Shown: positions 34,510 to 43,630 of the stretch, piece by piece | Layout: each line of letters opens with the position of its first letter | How positions within the stretch are numbered: the first letter of the stretch is position 1 | Source: an uncultured Pelagibacteraceae bacterium | GTDB taxonomy: Bacteria; Pseudomonadota; Alphaproteobacteria; Pelagibacterales; Pelagibacteraceae | Direction: 5' to 3' | DNA length: 64,000 nt | Assembly: GCA_902555435.1 (NCBI GenBank) | Contig: CACDRL010000001.1 | Coordinates: 129,758 to 193,757, forward strand | Program-made: the position numbers and the translations under genes | The notes under the pieces: generated by a model | What the model was told of the DNA's origin: nothing | Database searches by the model: none | What the model saw: only the letters and a program-made list of their open reading frames with translations

Positions 34510-35679
34510 ATGAAATTTGGTTATTTTTGTAATACCACAAACTGGACACACAAACCTTATCATCAGCTATTAGATGAAACTAAAGAAATCACAGAATATT
34601 GTGATCAAAATAAATGGAATTCAATATGGTTTACAGAGCATCACTTCAATCACGAAGGAATGGAGTCTTGTACAAATCCATTAATGATGGGCGCAGATGC
34701 AGCAGCGAGAACAAAAAATATTAGAATAGGTCAAGCTGCAAATGTTATTACTTTTCATAATCCGATAAGATTAGCTGAAGATATTGCAACATTAGACCAG
34801 CTTTCTAAAGGCAGAGTTGAAGTAGGTGTAGCAAGAGGAATTTATGGAAGAGAAGCAATAAACTTAAATAAAGAAGCTGATTTAAAAGATCAGGCAAAAA
34901 ATTTTAGATTATTTGCAGAAACTTTAGAAGTATTAAAAAAAGCTTGGACTGAAAAATTTTTTAGTCATCAAGGCGAATTTTATACTTATCCATCACCGAA
35001 TTATGTCTGGCAACACGATATGAGTCCGCCAAGTGATGAATTTATGAATATGGAAGATAATACTATGAAAAAAATTAGTGTTTTGCCTCATCCATATCAA
35101 GAACCGCACCCACCTATTCATCAAGTTGTTGATGGCATTAGGTCAATTGAGTGGGCTGCTGAAAATAATATTAATATTATTATGTGGATACCAACAGTGA
35201 AAGCTTTGAAAGCAAAATTTGAGGCCTATAAAAATAAAAGATCAGAAGTAACAAAAAAAAATATACCTCTTGGTGAAGGAGTTTCTCTTGTAAGAGATAT
35301 GTTTGTTGCTGATACAATGGAAGAAGCAAAAGAAAAAGCTGGTGAACATATGGTGAATTACATGAGATGGGTTTGTCATTGGAGAGGTTTAGGAAATCAC
35401 ATGGATCCAGGTGAAGAATTGCCTGAAACAAAAGGTAAATTGGATTTATTAAATTATGAATTTTTACACAAAAGAAACATGTTATTTGGAACCCCTGAGT
35501 ACGTGATAGATAAAATTCATGAATTAAAATCTGAACTTAACTTACAAAATTTACAAGTTTGGTCTAATTTTCCAGGAGTGAAGCATAAAGATTGTATGAA
35601 AAGTATAAAACTTTTCACTGAAAAAGTTATGCCACATTTTCAGGATGATTTTGATACTGAAGTAAAAAAAGTTTCGTGA
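34510..35679 (+). CDS. LLM-class flavin-dependent monooxygenase
   Basis: Bacterial-luciferase-like (FMNH2-dependent) monooxygenase of 389 residues from ATG 34510, set by the AAAGGAGG at 34498-34505. Family-like segments are IWFTEHHF, NPIRLAEDIATLDQLSKGRVEVGVARG and GTPEYVIDKI; the EHH motif near residue 40 is typical of the luciferase fold. It needs a flavin reductase, not found in this window. It opens a tightly spaced plus-strand operon (ATGA/GTGA overlaps) with a ThDP enzyme, an AA_synth protein, a hydrolase and an aldehyde dehydrogenase. The likely role is oxygenation of an unknown small molecule, perhaps a heterocycle. Confidence 0.85.
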   Translation: MKFGYFCNTTNWTHKPYHQLLDETKEITEYCDQNKWNSIWFTEHHFNHEGMESCTNPLMMGADAAARTKNIRIGQAANVITFHNPIRLAEDIATLDQLSKGRVEVGVARGIYGREAINLNKEADLKDQAKNFRLFAETLEVLKKAWTEKFFSHQGEFYTYPSPNYVWQHDMSPPSDEFMNMEDNTMKKISVLPHPYQEPHPPIHQVVDGIRSIEWAAENNINIIMWIPTVKALKAKFEAYKNKRSEVTKKNIPLGEGVSLVRDMFVADTMEEAKEKAGEHMVNYMRWVCHWRGLGNHMDPGEELPETKGKLDLLNYEFLHKRNMLFGTPEYVIDKIHELKSELNLQNLQVWSNFPGVKHKDCMKSIKLFTEKVMPHFQDDFDTEVKKVS

Positions 35680-37379
35680 CAAAAACACGAAAAATTATCA
35701 GCGGCGGACAAGCTGCTGTTAAATCATTAAAAAAAGAAAAAGTAAAACATGTGTTTGGACTTATTGGTTCAGCTACAATGGAAATGTTTGATGCTTTATA
35801 TCATGAAAAAAGTATAAAATTTATTGGAGTTAGAGATGAAAGAACTGGCACCCATATGGCTGATGGTTATGCTAGAGCCTCGAATAAACCTGGAGTAATT
35901 ATTGCAGGACAAAACGGGCCTGGTGCAACCAACTTAGTAACAGGAGTAGCACAAGCAAAAGCTGCATTTTCTCCTGTAATAGCAATTGCAGGTTCCTATT
36001 CAACTAAAGACAAAATGGAAGATGCTTTTCAAGGTTTAGATCAACAGTCTTTGTTTGCACCTATTACAAAAAAAACTTGGACAGTAAAAAATTCAAAAAT
36101 AATTCCAAAAATAATGAGTGATGCTTTTAATTTGGCAATGAAGCCTAGGAGAGGACCTGTTTGTTTGAATTTACCAAGAAATATATTAGCAGCTTCAAAC
36201 TCCTATAATATTAATATTAAAAAACCATCTTTTGCAAACGAGAGTAAACAGAAAGGAAGTAAAGAAAATATTAAAAAGGCAGCTAAATTAATAGGATCAT
36301 CAACCTGTTCAGTAATAATTGTTGGGGCAGGAATTAAGTATAATTCTAGTTTTAAAGAAGTAATAAAATTAGCTGAATTATGTAATATACCTATTGTTAC
36401 TGCAGCAGGACATGGAGATGCAATTCCGTTTAATCATAAATTAAATGCTGGGCAAATGGGTCCTAGAGGAAATCCCGTAGCATCCAGATTGGTTAAAAAT
36501 GCTGATGTAATTTTAGCAATTGGAACGCGTTTAGGATTTAATTCAACATTTTACTCTTATGAAAATATTAATAAAAATGCAAAAATTATTCAAATTGAGC
36601 TAGAAAAAAAAATGCTAGGAAAATATTTTCCAGCAAAATTAAAGATACACGCAGATGCTGCTACAGCAACTAAACAACTTTACGAAGAAATTAGAAAAGA
36701 GAAAATTAAATTAAATGTTAAAAATTGGACCAACTCTTATTTAAAAGAGAGAAAAGAATATTTATTAAATAGAGATAAAGAAAATTTAGGTCCAAATTTT
36801 CCTATACAACCAAAAGGACTCTTCAAACAATTAAGAAAAGTAATGCCAAAAAACTCAGCAATTACTCTAGATGCTGGAACGTTGTGTTTACAAGCAACAG
36901 ATGCTTTAGAATACTATAATCCCCCTTCTCTATTTACACCTTTAGATTTTGGCCTAGTCGGTTTCTCATTTGCTTGTGGACTTGGAGTTAAAGTTGCAAA
37001 ACCAAAAAAAACAGTTGTAAGTTTGATGGGTGATGGTGGCTTTGGAATGACTATTTCTGAATTAAGTACAGCTGTTGAATATGGAATAAATACAACAACA
37101 ATAGTAATGAATAATAAAAGTTGGGGGGCAGAGAAAGCTTATCAAAAAGATTTTTTTGGTAAAAGATATTTGGGTGCTGATATAACTAGTCCTTCTTTTG
37201 ATAAAGTTGCAGAATTATATGGAGCAAAAGGATTTAAAGTTAAAAAAATCTCTGAAATAAATGAAGCAGTTAGAGCTGCAATCAAAAGTAAAAAACCTTC
37301 AGTGATAGATGTTGATGTAGATCCAAAAGCATTATACAGTTTTAGAAGAGATAGTTTTCAACATAGAATTAAAAAATGA
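35676..37379 (+). CDS. thiamine-diphosphate-dependent enzyme, acetolactate synthase-like
   Basis: Three-domain ThDP enzyme of 567 residues. The cofactor-activating Glu is E55 in VRDERTGTHMADGYAR, and the C-terminal ThDP motif begins GDGGFGMT and ends near MNNKSWG. The sequence differs from biosynthetic IlvB and lies in a catabolic context, so a decarboxylase or C-C lyase for a 2-ketoacid is as likely as acetolactate synthase. It starts with GTG at 35676 overlapping the monooxygenase stop by four bases, and overlaps the next gene by four bases. No small regulatory IlvH-type subunit is present. Confidence 0.85.
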   Translation: MTKTRKIISGGQAAVKSLKKEKVKHVFGLIGSATMEMFDALYHEKSIKFIGVRDERTGTHMADGYARASNKPGVIIAGQNGPGATNLVTGVAQAKAAFSPVIAIAGSYSTKDKMEDAFQGLDQQSLFAPITKKTWTVKNSKIIPKIMSDAFNLAMKPRRGPVCLNLPRNILAASNSYNINIKKPSFANESKQKGSKENIKKAAKLIGSSTCSVIIVGAGIKYNSSFKEVIKLAELCNIPIVTAAGHGDAIPFNHKLNAGQMGPRGNPVASRLVKNADVILAIGTRLGFNSTFYSYENINKNAKIIQIELEKKMLGKYFPAKLKIHADAATATKQLYEEIRKEKIKLNVKNWTNSYLKERKEYLLNRDKENLGPNFPIQPKGLFKQLRKVMPKNSAITLDAGTLCLQATDALEYYNPPSLFTPLDFGLVGFSFACGLGVKVAKPKKTVVSLMGDGGFGMTISELSTAVEYGINTTTIVMNNKSWGAEKAYQKDFFGKRYLGADITSPSFDKVAELYGAKGFKVKKISEINEAVRAAIKSKKPSVIDVDVDPKALYSFRRDSFQHRIKK

Positions 37380-37963
37380 AATTAGAGCTAAGAAAATTTG
37401 CTAAATTTGTTGATAAAACTTTTATCGAAGGAGGTAAAGAAGCAAAAGAGCCTGTATTATTGGTATCTGTTGCTGCAGTTTTTAAAAATCCATGGCATGG
37501 TCAAGGATTTGTTGAGGACTTAAGACCAACTATTTTAGATCTGGCTCCTAAGTTAGGTGATTTACTTGTTCCAGAATTAATAAAAGAAATAGGATCTCCT
37601 GAAAAAATATTAGCGTATGGTAAAGCAGGTGTGGTTGGATTGGATGGAGAAATAGAGCATGCATCAGCTTTTATTCACACTTTGAGATTTGGAAATAAAT
37701 TTAGAGACGCTGTGGGAGGCACATCTTATTTAAGTTTTACAAATACAAGGGGACCAGCTGGATCAAAAATTTCTATTCCCATGATGCATAAAACTGACTC
37801 TGGGTTAAGACCCTATTATCTAACACATGAATTTACTATACATGATGCACCATTTGATGATGAGGTGGTGATTGCGATAGGTGGAGCATCTAGTGGAAGA
37901 GCACATGCTAGAACAGGTGATCGATATCAAGATATGAAAGAAATGGGAATTGAACCCAAATAA
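37376..37963 (+). CDS. AA_synth (DUF1185) family protein
   Basis: A 195-residue protein of the family called 'amino acid synthesis' (PF06684/DUF1185), whose biochemical function I do not know to be established. Recognisable stretches are FKNPWHGQGFVEDL, AYGKAGVVGLDGEIEH, FRDAVGGTSYLSF and AIGGASSGRAHARTGDR. It overlaps the ThDP enzyme by four bases and is followed after six bases by the alpha/beta hydrolase. Its fixed place among a flavin monooxygenase, hydrolase and aldehyde dehydrogenase argues for a catabolic step, perhaps isomerisation or ring hydrolysis, rather than amino-acid synthesis. Confidence 0.8.
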   Translation: MKLELRKFAKFVDKTFIEGGKEAKEPVLLVSVAAVFKNPWHGQGFVEDLRPTILDLAPKLGDLLVPELIKEIGSPEKILAYGKAGVVGLDGEIEHASAFIHTLRFGNKFRDAVGGTSYLSFTNTRGPAGSKISIPMMHKTDSGLRPYYLTHEFTIHDAPFDDEVVIAIGGASSGRAHARTGDRYQDMKEMGIEPK

Positions 37964-37969
37964 ATCTTG

Positions 37970-38752
37970 ATGACCACTGGAACTACTGCTTCTGGAACTT
38001 TTTACTCATACAAAAAAAAAGACCAAGAAATTCCAATTGTATTTGTTCATGGTGTAGGTTTAACCCATGAGATTTGGAAACCTCAATTAGATTTCTTTAA
38101 TAATTATAGTACTCTTGCATACGATATTCTTGGTCATGGAAAATCATCTTTAGATAAAGAAATAATTTCATTTGATGACTTTTCCAATCAACTAATTGAT
38201 TTAATTAATCACCTAAATATAAAAAAAATTCATTTGGTTGGTTTTTCAATAGGGTCTTTGATTGCGAGGAATTTTGCTATCAATCACAGTTCACATTTAC
38301 AATCACTAACTCTTTTATGCTCAATATATAAAAGAACCGAAGAGCAACAAAAAATTGTAAATCAAAGATTTGAACAAGCAAAGAAAGATCTTAAATTGTC
38401 AAGGCAAGCTCTTAAAAGATGGTTTACTGACGAGTATATCGAAAAGCATCCAAATATTTATGATAAAATTAGCTCAATTTTAGCAGCTAACAATATGGAG
38501 CATTTTCTGAAAGTTTATGAGCTATTTGTAAAACATCAAAATGATGAGGATTTTAATAAAATTCAAAATCACACTTTAGTTATGACTGGAGAGCATGACA
38601 TTGGCTCCACAGTTAAAATGTCTCAAGAATTAAATGCTTTAATACCAAAAAGCCAATTAAAGATCATCAAAGATGGAAAACATCTTTGTGGTATTGAGTG
38701 TGCTGATGATGTAAATTCAACTCTCAATAGTTTTATCAAAAACAATGAGTAA
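37970..38752 (+). CDS. alpha/beta-fold hydrolase
   Basis: Hydrolase of 260 residues. The oxyanion region is VFVHGVGLTHEIW, the nucleophile elbow GFSIGS (Ser93), the acid is in GEHDIGS and the catalytic His in GKHLCGIE. It resembles the 3-oxoadipate enol-lactonase/ester hydrolase group. I chose ATG 37970 over the TTG three bases upstream. It overlaps the aldehyde dehydrogenase by eight bases. In this operon it probably opens a lactone, ester or amide formed by the monooxygenase. Confidence 0.83.
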   Translation: MTTGTTASGTFYSYKKKDQEIPIVFVHGVGLTHEIWKPQLDFFNNYSTLAYDILGHGKSSLDKEIISFDDFSNQLIDLINHLNIKKIHLVGFSIGSLIARNFAINHSSHLQSLTLLCSIYKRTEEQQKIVNQRFEQAKKDLKLSRQALKRWFTDEYIEKHPNIYDKISSILAANNMEHFLKVYELFVKHQNDEDFNKIQNHTLVMTGEHDIGSTVKMSQELNALIPKSQLKIIKDGKHLCGIECADDVNSTLNSFIKNNE

Positions 38753-40226
38753 ACTTAAAAAATATCAAATGTATATTGATGGTCAGTGGGTTGACGCTGA
38801 AAATAACAAAACATTTGAAACTTTAAACCCAGAAAATAACGAACCTTGGGCAATTGTTCCTGAAGCAAGTGCAAAAGATACTGATAAAGCTGTTCAAGCC
38901 GCACAAAAAGCCTTTGAAGGTGAATGGCCTAAATTACTGCCAAGAGAAAGAGCAAAATTTTTAAGAGCAATTGGAGATCAGTTAAGAGAAAATGCAGAAA
39001 TGCTTGGAGAAATAGAAACCATAGATACTGGAAAATTATTCAGAGAAACAAAAAAACAAGCAATCTATATAGCAGAGTACTATGACTATTATGCAGGTTT
39101 AGCAGATAAAGTAGAAGGTACTGTATTACCAATTGATAAACCAAACGTTCAAGCAATAACTACTAGAATTCCTATTGGAGTTATAGCTGCAATAATACCT
39201 TGGAATTCGCAAATGTTTTTAACTGCAACAAAGTTGGCGCCAGCACTTGCAATGGGAAATACAGTTGTAATTAAATCATCAGAATTAGCGCCTGCAGTAT
39301 TATTTGAATTTGCAAAATTAATTGAAAAAACTGGTATCCCTAAAGGTGTGGTGAATGTAATTACAGGATTTGGAGATGCTTGCGGTAAAAGTTTAACCAC
39401 TCATAAATTAGTTGAAAAAGTTGCTTTCACTGGTGGTCCTGAAACAGCGAGACATATAATTAGAAACTCAGCAGAAAATTTATCTGAAGTAAGTTTAGAA
39501 TTAGGTGGAAAAAGTCCTGTTGCTGTGTTTGATGATGCAGAACAAGAAAATGCCATTAATGGAATAACAGCTGGAATATTTGGTGCAAGTGGTCAAAGTT
39601 GTATAGCTGGGTCTAGGCTTTACATTCAAAAAGGTATTTATGATGAATTTTTAAATAAACTTTCTCAAAGAGCATCAAAAATTAAAATCGGAGCTCCCAT
39701 GGATCCAGAAACTGAAATGGGTCCACTAAGTAATTTTAAACAATTAGAGGTAATTGAAAAAAATATAAAAGATACAGTTGATCAAGGTGGAAAAATCAAA
39801 TGTGGTGGTAAAAGACATTCTTTTTCAAATAAAGGTTATTATTTTCCGCCAACAATTATTGAATGTGATAATCATAATTTACCTGTTGCTGAAAATGAAT
39901 TATTTGGACCCGTACTCTCTGTTATGAAATTTGATACTGAAGAAGAAGTTATTTCAAAAATGAATGATAATCAGTATGGATTGTCTTCTGGGGTTTATAC
40001 AAGTAATTTATCAAGAGGCATGAGGGTTTCTAAGGCAATAAGAGCTGGAATAACTTTTGTGAATACTTATAGATTAATTTCACCATCAGCTCCATTTGGA
40101 GGCATTAAAGATAGTGGATATGGCAAAGAAGCAGGAATAGATTCAATTAAAGATTATACAAGAGTTAAAACAACTTGGTTCTATACCTCTGACGAACCAA
40201 CACTAGACCCTTTTTCAATAAGGTAA
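38745..40226 (+). CDS. NAD(P)-dependent aldehyde dehydrogenase
   Basis: Soluble aldehyde dehydrogenase of 493 residues. Oxyanion Asn N154 in IPWNSQ, general base E252 in LELGGKSP, nucleophile C286 in SGQSCIAGSR. It is the last enzyme gene of the monooxygenase operon and overlaps the hydrolase gene by eight bases. The overall sequence resembles the betaine/aminoaldehyde or phenylacetaldehyde dehydrogenase groups. Given the betA-like gene at 27.7 kb, a side role in betaine aldehyde oxidation cannot be excluded, but the operon position suggests it oxidises an aldehyde made by the ThDP enzyme or hydrolase. Confidence 0.88.
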   Translation: MSKLKKYQMYIDGQWVDAENNKTFETLNPENNEPWAIVPEASAKDTDKAVQAAQKAFEGEWPKLLPRERAKFLRAIGDQLRENAEMLGEIETIDTGKLFRETKKQAIYIAEYYDYYAGLADKVEGTVLPIDKPNVQAITTRIPIGVIAAIIPWNSQMFLTATKLAPALAMGNTVVIKSSELAPAVLFEFAKLIEKTGIPKGVVNVITGFGDACGKSLTTHKLVEKVAFTGGPETARHIIRNSAENLSEVSLELGGKSPVAVFDDAEQENAINGITAGIFGASGQSCIAGSRLYIQKGIYDEFLNKLSQRASKIKIGAPMDPETEMGPLSNFKQLEVIEKNIKDTVDQGGKIKCGGKRHSFSNKGYYFPPTIIECDNHNLPVAENELFGPVLSVMKFDTEEEVISKMNDNQYGLSSGVYTSNLSRGMRVSKAIRAGITFVNTYRLISPSAPFGGIKDSGYGKEAGIDSIKDYTRVKTTWFYTSDEPTLDPFSIR

Positions 40227-40229
40227 AAT

Positions 40230-41087
40230 TTGTCTCCAAAACACACAGGTTTAATTGTTTTGGTAATGTTTTTTTTAGGAAGTGCATATCCTTTAGGTAA
40301 ATTTGGTTTAAACGCATCAATGAACCCCCTATTCTTTGGGGCTTTAAGAATGGGTTTTGTTTTTTTATGCTTATTACCTTTTTGCAAAATAATTATTCCT
40401 GAAAAAAAATACATATTACCTTTAATTGGATTTTCTATTTGTATGGGTGCTGGAGTAAATATGTTTTTATATCTATCTATTAATTCAGTTTCATTATTGG
40501 CACCTATTACAATTGGAGCACAATTATCTATCCCATTCTCAATTTTAATTAGCTCTTTATTTTTGAAAGAAAGTATTAGATTAAAAAAATGGATTTTTAT
40601 TTTTTCCTCATTTATAGGAATATTATTAATATCTTTTGATCCAAAAATTTTGGATGAAATTATTGGTACATTTCTAGTTTTTGGGATGGCATTTTTTTAT
40701 GGGTTATCCCAAGTTTTTTCAAGATACATCAAAGATCTCGATGTAAAGTTTACTAATTTCTTTATGGGTCTTGTGGGTTTTTTAGTTTTAATAATTTTTT
40801 CACAAATATTCGAAGGAAATATTTTTCACCAAGTTAAAAAAGTCGAAACTAGTGGTTGGCTTGCGGTTATGTATGCCGGAATGATTATTTCAATTTTTGG
40901 TCATATGATGATGTTTTACCTTTATAAATTTTATCCAGTTGGCATGGTTATGCCTTTCTATTCTTTATTTCCAATCTTTGGATTAATACTATCTTTTTTT
41001 ATTTTTGGAGAAGTTCCCTCTATTATAACAATACTTGGAGGAATAATTGTAATAAGCTCAATATATATGCTTCAAAAAACGAGATAA
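40230..41087 (+). CDS. DMT-superfamily (EamA) transporter
   Basis: Ten-segment membrane protein of 285 residues with two EamA repeats (GLIVLVMFFLGSAYPLGK at the N-terminus). The start is TTG at 40230, three bases after the aldehyde dehydrogenase stop; an AAGG at about 40220 supports it, and the next ATG would cut into the first membrane segment. It likely transports a substrate or product of the monooxygenase operon. It is the fourth of five EamA genes in the window. Confidence 0.8.
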   Translation: MSPKHTGLIVLVMFFLGSAYPLGKFGLNASMNPLFFGALRMGFVFLCLLPFCKIIIPEKKYILPLIGFSICMGAGVNMFLYLSINSVSLLAPITIGAQLSIPFSILISSLFLKESIRLKKWIFIFSSFIGILLISFDPKILDEIIGTFLVFGMAFFYGLSQVFSRYIKDLDVKFTNFFMGLVGFLVLIIFSQIFEGNIFHQVKKVETSGWLAVMYAGMIISIFGHMMMFYLYKFYPVGMVMPFYSLFPIFGLILSFFIFGEVPSIITILGGIIVISSIYMLQKTR

Positions 41088-41161
41088 TTTTGTCATTGAA
41101 TATTAATTGTATTCATACTTAAATCGATTTTTATAAATTGTTAACAATAAAGAGGAAGATA

Positions 41162-42352
41162 ATGAGAAAACTATTTATCGCTGCATTTATGTTTGTATCA
41201 AGTTTTGGTTCAAACGTTATGGCAGACGGACATTCGATCAAAATGGGGATTATTTTAGGATTTACTGGTCCTATTGAATCTCTTACTCCAGCTATGGCTG
41301 CATCTGCAGAGCTTGCATTTAAAGAAGCTTCAGATTCAGGATCATTACTTGGTGGAAAAAAAATTGAAGCAATGAGAGCAGACTCAACTTGTGTTGACTC
41401 AGCAGCAGCAACAGCTGCAGCTGAAGGATTAATATCAGGTGGTGTAGCTGCGATTATGGGAGCTGACTGTTCAGGTGTAACAGGTGCTATTGCAACAAAT
41501 GTTGCTGTACCAAATGGTGTGGTAATGATTTCACCTTCAGCAACTTCTCCAGGATTAACAACTCTAGATGATAATGGATATTTCTTTAGAACTGCTCCAT
41601 CAGATGCTAGAGGTGGTCAAATCTTAGCTGATATTACTAAAGACAGAAAAGTAAAAAGTGTTGCAATCACTTATACTAACAATGACTATGGAAAAGGTTT
41701 AGCTGACGTTTACAAAGCAGCAGTTGAAGCTCATGGTATTAAAGTTACAACTGTAACTGCTCACGAAGATGGTAAAGCAGATTACTCATCAGAGGTAGCA
41801 ACTCTTGCTTCTGCTGGTGGTGATGCTGTAGCAGTTATTGGTTATCTTGACCAGGGAGGAAAAGGAATTATTCAAGCTTCTTTAGACTCTGGTGCATTTG
41901 ATACGTTCGTTTTATCAGATGGTATGATTGGTCAATCTTTAGTTGATGCATTTGGAAAAGATTTAAGTAAATCATTTGGATCATTGCCAGGTTCTACTGG
42001 TAAAGGTGCAGGTATATTTGCTGAAGTTGCAAAAGCTGGAGGTGTAGAAGCTTCTGGTCCTTATACAGGTGAATCTTATGATGCAGCTGCTTTAATCGTT
42101 CTTGCAATGCAAGCGGGTAACTCTGCTGATAGAGCATCAATTGCCAAAAATGTAATGGATGTTGCTAACGCTCCTGGAACTAAAATTTATCCAGGTGAAC
42201 TTAAGAAAGGTTTAGACTTACTAGCAAAAGGTAAAAAGATAAATTACGAAGGTGCTACTGGAGTAACTTTTACTAGTGTTGGTGAAGCAGAAGGTTCTTT
42301 CTTAGAACAAGAAGTTAAAGGCGGAAAATTCAAAACTAAAAAACAAAGATAA
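41162..42352 (+). CDS. LivK-type periplasmic amino-acid/amide-binding protein
   Basis: Binding protein of the LIV/HAAT class, 396 residues from ATG 41162, which has AGAGGAAG just upstream; an in-frame codon at 41138 is less likely because it would precede the signal peptide. The signal peptide is MRKLFIAAFMFVSSF and ends near MA-DG at about residue 21. Mature segments KMGIILGFTGPIES and ITYTNNDYGKGLA are family-like. It follows the monooxygenase operon after 74 bases and ends in a bidirectional terminator. The nearest permease set without its own binding protein is livGFHM at 43.6-47.5 kb, so the two probably work together. Confidence 0.88.
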   Translation: MRKLFIAAFMFVSSFGSNVMADGHSIKMGIILGFTGPIESLTPAMAASAELAFKEASDSGSLLGGKKIEAMRADSTCVDSAAATAAAEGLISGGVAAIMGADCSGVTGAIATNVAVPNGVVMISPSATSPGLTTLDDNGYFFRTAPSDARGGQILADITKDRKVKSVAITYTNNDYGKGLADVYKAAVEAHGIKVTTVTAHEDGKADYSSEVATLASAGGDAVAVIGYLDQGGKGIIQASLDSGAFDTFVLSDGMIGQSLVDAFGKDLSKSFGSLPGSTGKGAGIFAEVAKAGGVEASGPYTGESYDAAALIVLAMQAGNSADRASIAKNVMDVANAPGTKIYPGELKKGLDLLAKGKKINYEGATGVTFTSVGEAEGSFLEQEVKGGKFKTKKQR

Positions 42353-42370
42353 TTTTTTATCTTAATTCAA

Positions 42371-42406
42371 AAAACCCCAGTAATTTAATTGCTGGGGTTT
42401 TTTTTT
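42371..42406 (+). terminator. bidirectional intrinsic terminator
   Basis: GC stem CCCCAG/CTGGGG (42375-42380 with 42392-42397) extended by A/T pairs on both sides, then nine T on the plus strand and six T on the minus strand. It ends both the LivK-type gene and the convergent MFS gene. The MFS stop codon (42387-42385) lies in the loop, so the last codons of that gene form one arm of the hairpin. Confidence 0.9.
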
Positions 42407-43554
42407 AGATCAGCTCTTATAGTAGATAGAGCTATTATAATTAGAAAAATCAAACATATTAAATTCATAGTTTTCCAGCTAGTTAAGCTTAGAAACACCC
42501 CAGCAGACAAACTCGCTGCTGCTTGTATAGTATAAACGATCAAATCATTATACCCTTGAGCTCTAAATTTTTCTTCTTCTCTGTAACACAAAACAAGTAA
42601 ACTTGTTCCTGAAATGAATAAAAAATTCCACCCTAACCCCAGAAAAATAAGAGCAATCAAATAATTAATAAAGTTTTGTTCAAATAAACTAGTAATAATT
42701 GTGACTAAAAACAATAAAACTCCCATATACATAATTTTACTATGACCAAACCTTTTAATTAAATTTCCAGTAACTAGAGAAGGTAAAAACATTGCTGCTA
42801 TATGAAGCTGAATGACTAATCCAGTCTTGGACAAACTTATTTTCTCCATCAAATGCATACTTATAGGTGTGGCTGTCATTAAAAAAGTCATAACAGCATA
42901 GGCAAAAGCTGACGCTACAAGTGCCTGTAGAAATCTTGGTTGTGACATAAGTTCGAAAAAACTTCTTCCAGTCTTATATTGATTATTTGATGTCTTTATA
43001 GGTTCTTGAAAAAAAAATAAAAATATTGTTGACGAAATAGATAATGCTGCAAGAGCAAAATAAGAACCTGCATACATATGATTTGAGATAAGTCCTTTAG
43101 AAATATTTGCAATGTTTGGACCAATAAATGCTGAACCTATTCCCGCTAACAAAATGATAGAAATTGCTTTTGGTGCATAGTCCTTATCCACAACCTCGAC
43201 TGCTGCAAAACGATATTGATGACTAAAAGCTATTCCTCCACCAATTAAAAAACATCCTAAATTATATAAGACAAAGCTTTCTGCTATTATAGAGTATGCA
43301 GTTAAAAGAGATGCAAAACTTGTACCTATTGATGCATAAATAAATCCTAATTTTCGTCCAATTATACTCATTAACTTTGCAGCAAAAAAAGCAAATAACG
43401 CAATTCCGACTACTGACAAAGCCATTGGAAGAGTTGCTAAAGATTTTATTGGACTAAATTTTGAACCAATTATACCACTTAAAAAAACGGTGACTGGGGC
43501 AGCTGTAAAAGCAAAAATCTGGCTTAATATAAGTAACGAAAGATTTTTATTCAT
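42385..43554 (-). CDS. MFS transporter
   Basis: Major facilitator protein of 389 residues with about twelve hydrophobic segments and the cytoplasmic-loop motif IGRKLG after segment two. The protein resembles the YbfB/AraJ-like drug or metabolite exporters; the substrate is unknown. Its ATG overlaps the stop of a 23-codon gene by one base (TAATG), which itself follows livM by five bases, so it belongs to the livGFHM transcription unit. The 3' end is inside the bidirectional terminator at 42371-42406. Confidence 0.85.
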   Translation of the reverse strand: MNKNLSLLILSQIFAFTAAPVTVFLSGIIGSKFSPIKSLATLPMALSVVGIALFAFFAAKLMSIIGRKLGFIYASIGTSFASLLTAYSIIAESFVLYNLGCFLIGGGIAFSHQYRFAAVEVVDKDYAPKAISIILLAGIGSAFIGPNIANISKGLISNHMYAGSYFALAALSISSTIFLFFFQEPIKTSNNQYKTGRSFFELMSQPRFLQALVASAFAYAVMTFLMTATPISMHLMEKISLSKTGLVIQLHIAAMFLPSLVTGNLIKRFGHSKIMYMGVLLFLVTIITSLFEQNFINYLIALIFLGLGWNFLFISGTSLLVLCYREEEKFRAQGYNDLIVYTIQAAASLSAGVFLSLTSWKTMNLICLIFLIIIALSTIRADLKKNPSN

Positions 43555-43625
43555 TAAAAGAATAAATACTTATCAGCCATATACAAAGCCCAAGCAGCAG
43601 CAGCACCTAATATAATATATTTCAT
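43554..43625 (-). CDS. 23-residue membrane micropeptide between livM and the MFS gene
   Basis: A short frame from ATG 43625 to TAA 43554. The product starts MKYIILGAAAAW and ends in DKYLFF: one hydrophobic, alanine-rich helix long enough to span a membrane, with a lysine at each end. It begins five bases after the livM stop and its stop overlaps the MFS start codon (TAATG). The fit between two genes without slack supports real translation, at least as a coupling device for the MFS gene. No homology is known to me. Confidence 0.55.
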   Translation of the reverse strand: MKYIILGAAAAWALYMADKYLFF

Positions 43626-43630
43626 TACGT

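Noticed and set aside
41138..41161. An upstream start for the LivK-type protein
   Set aside because: It is a TTG without a ribosome site, would put polar residues before the signal peptide, and AGAGGAAG points to ATG 41162.
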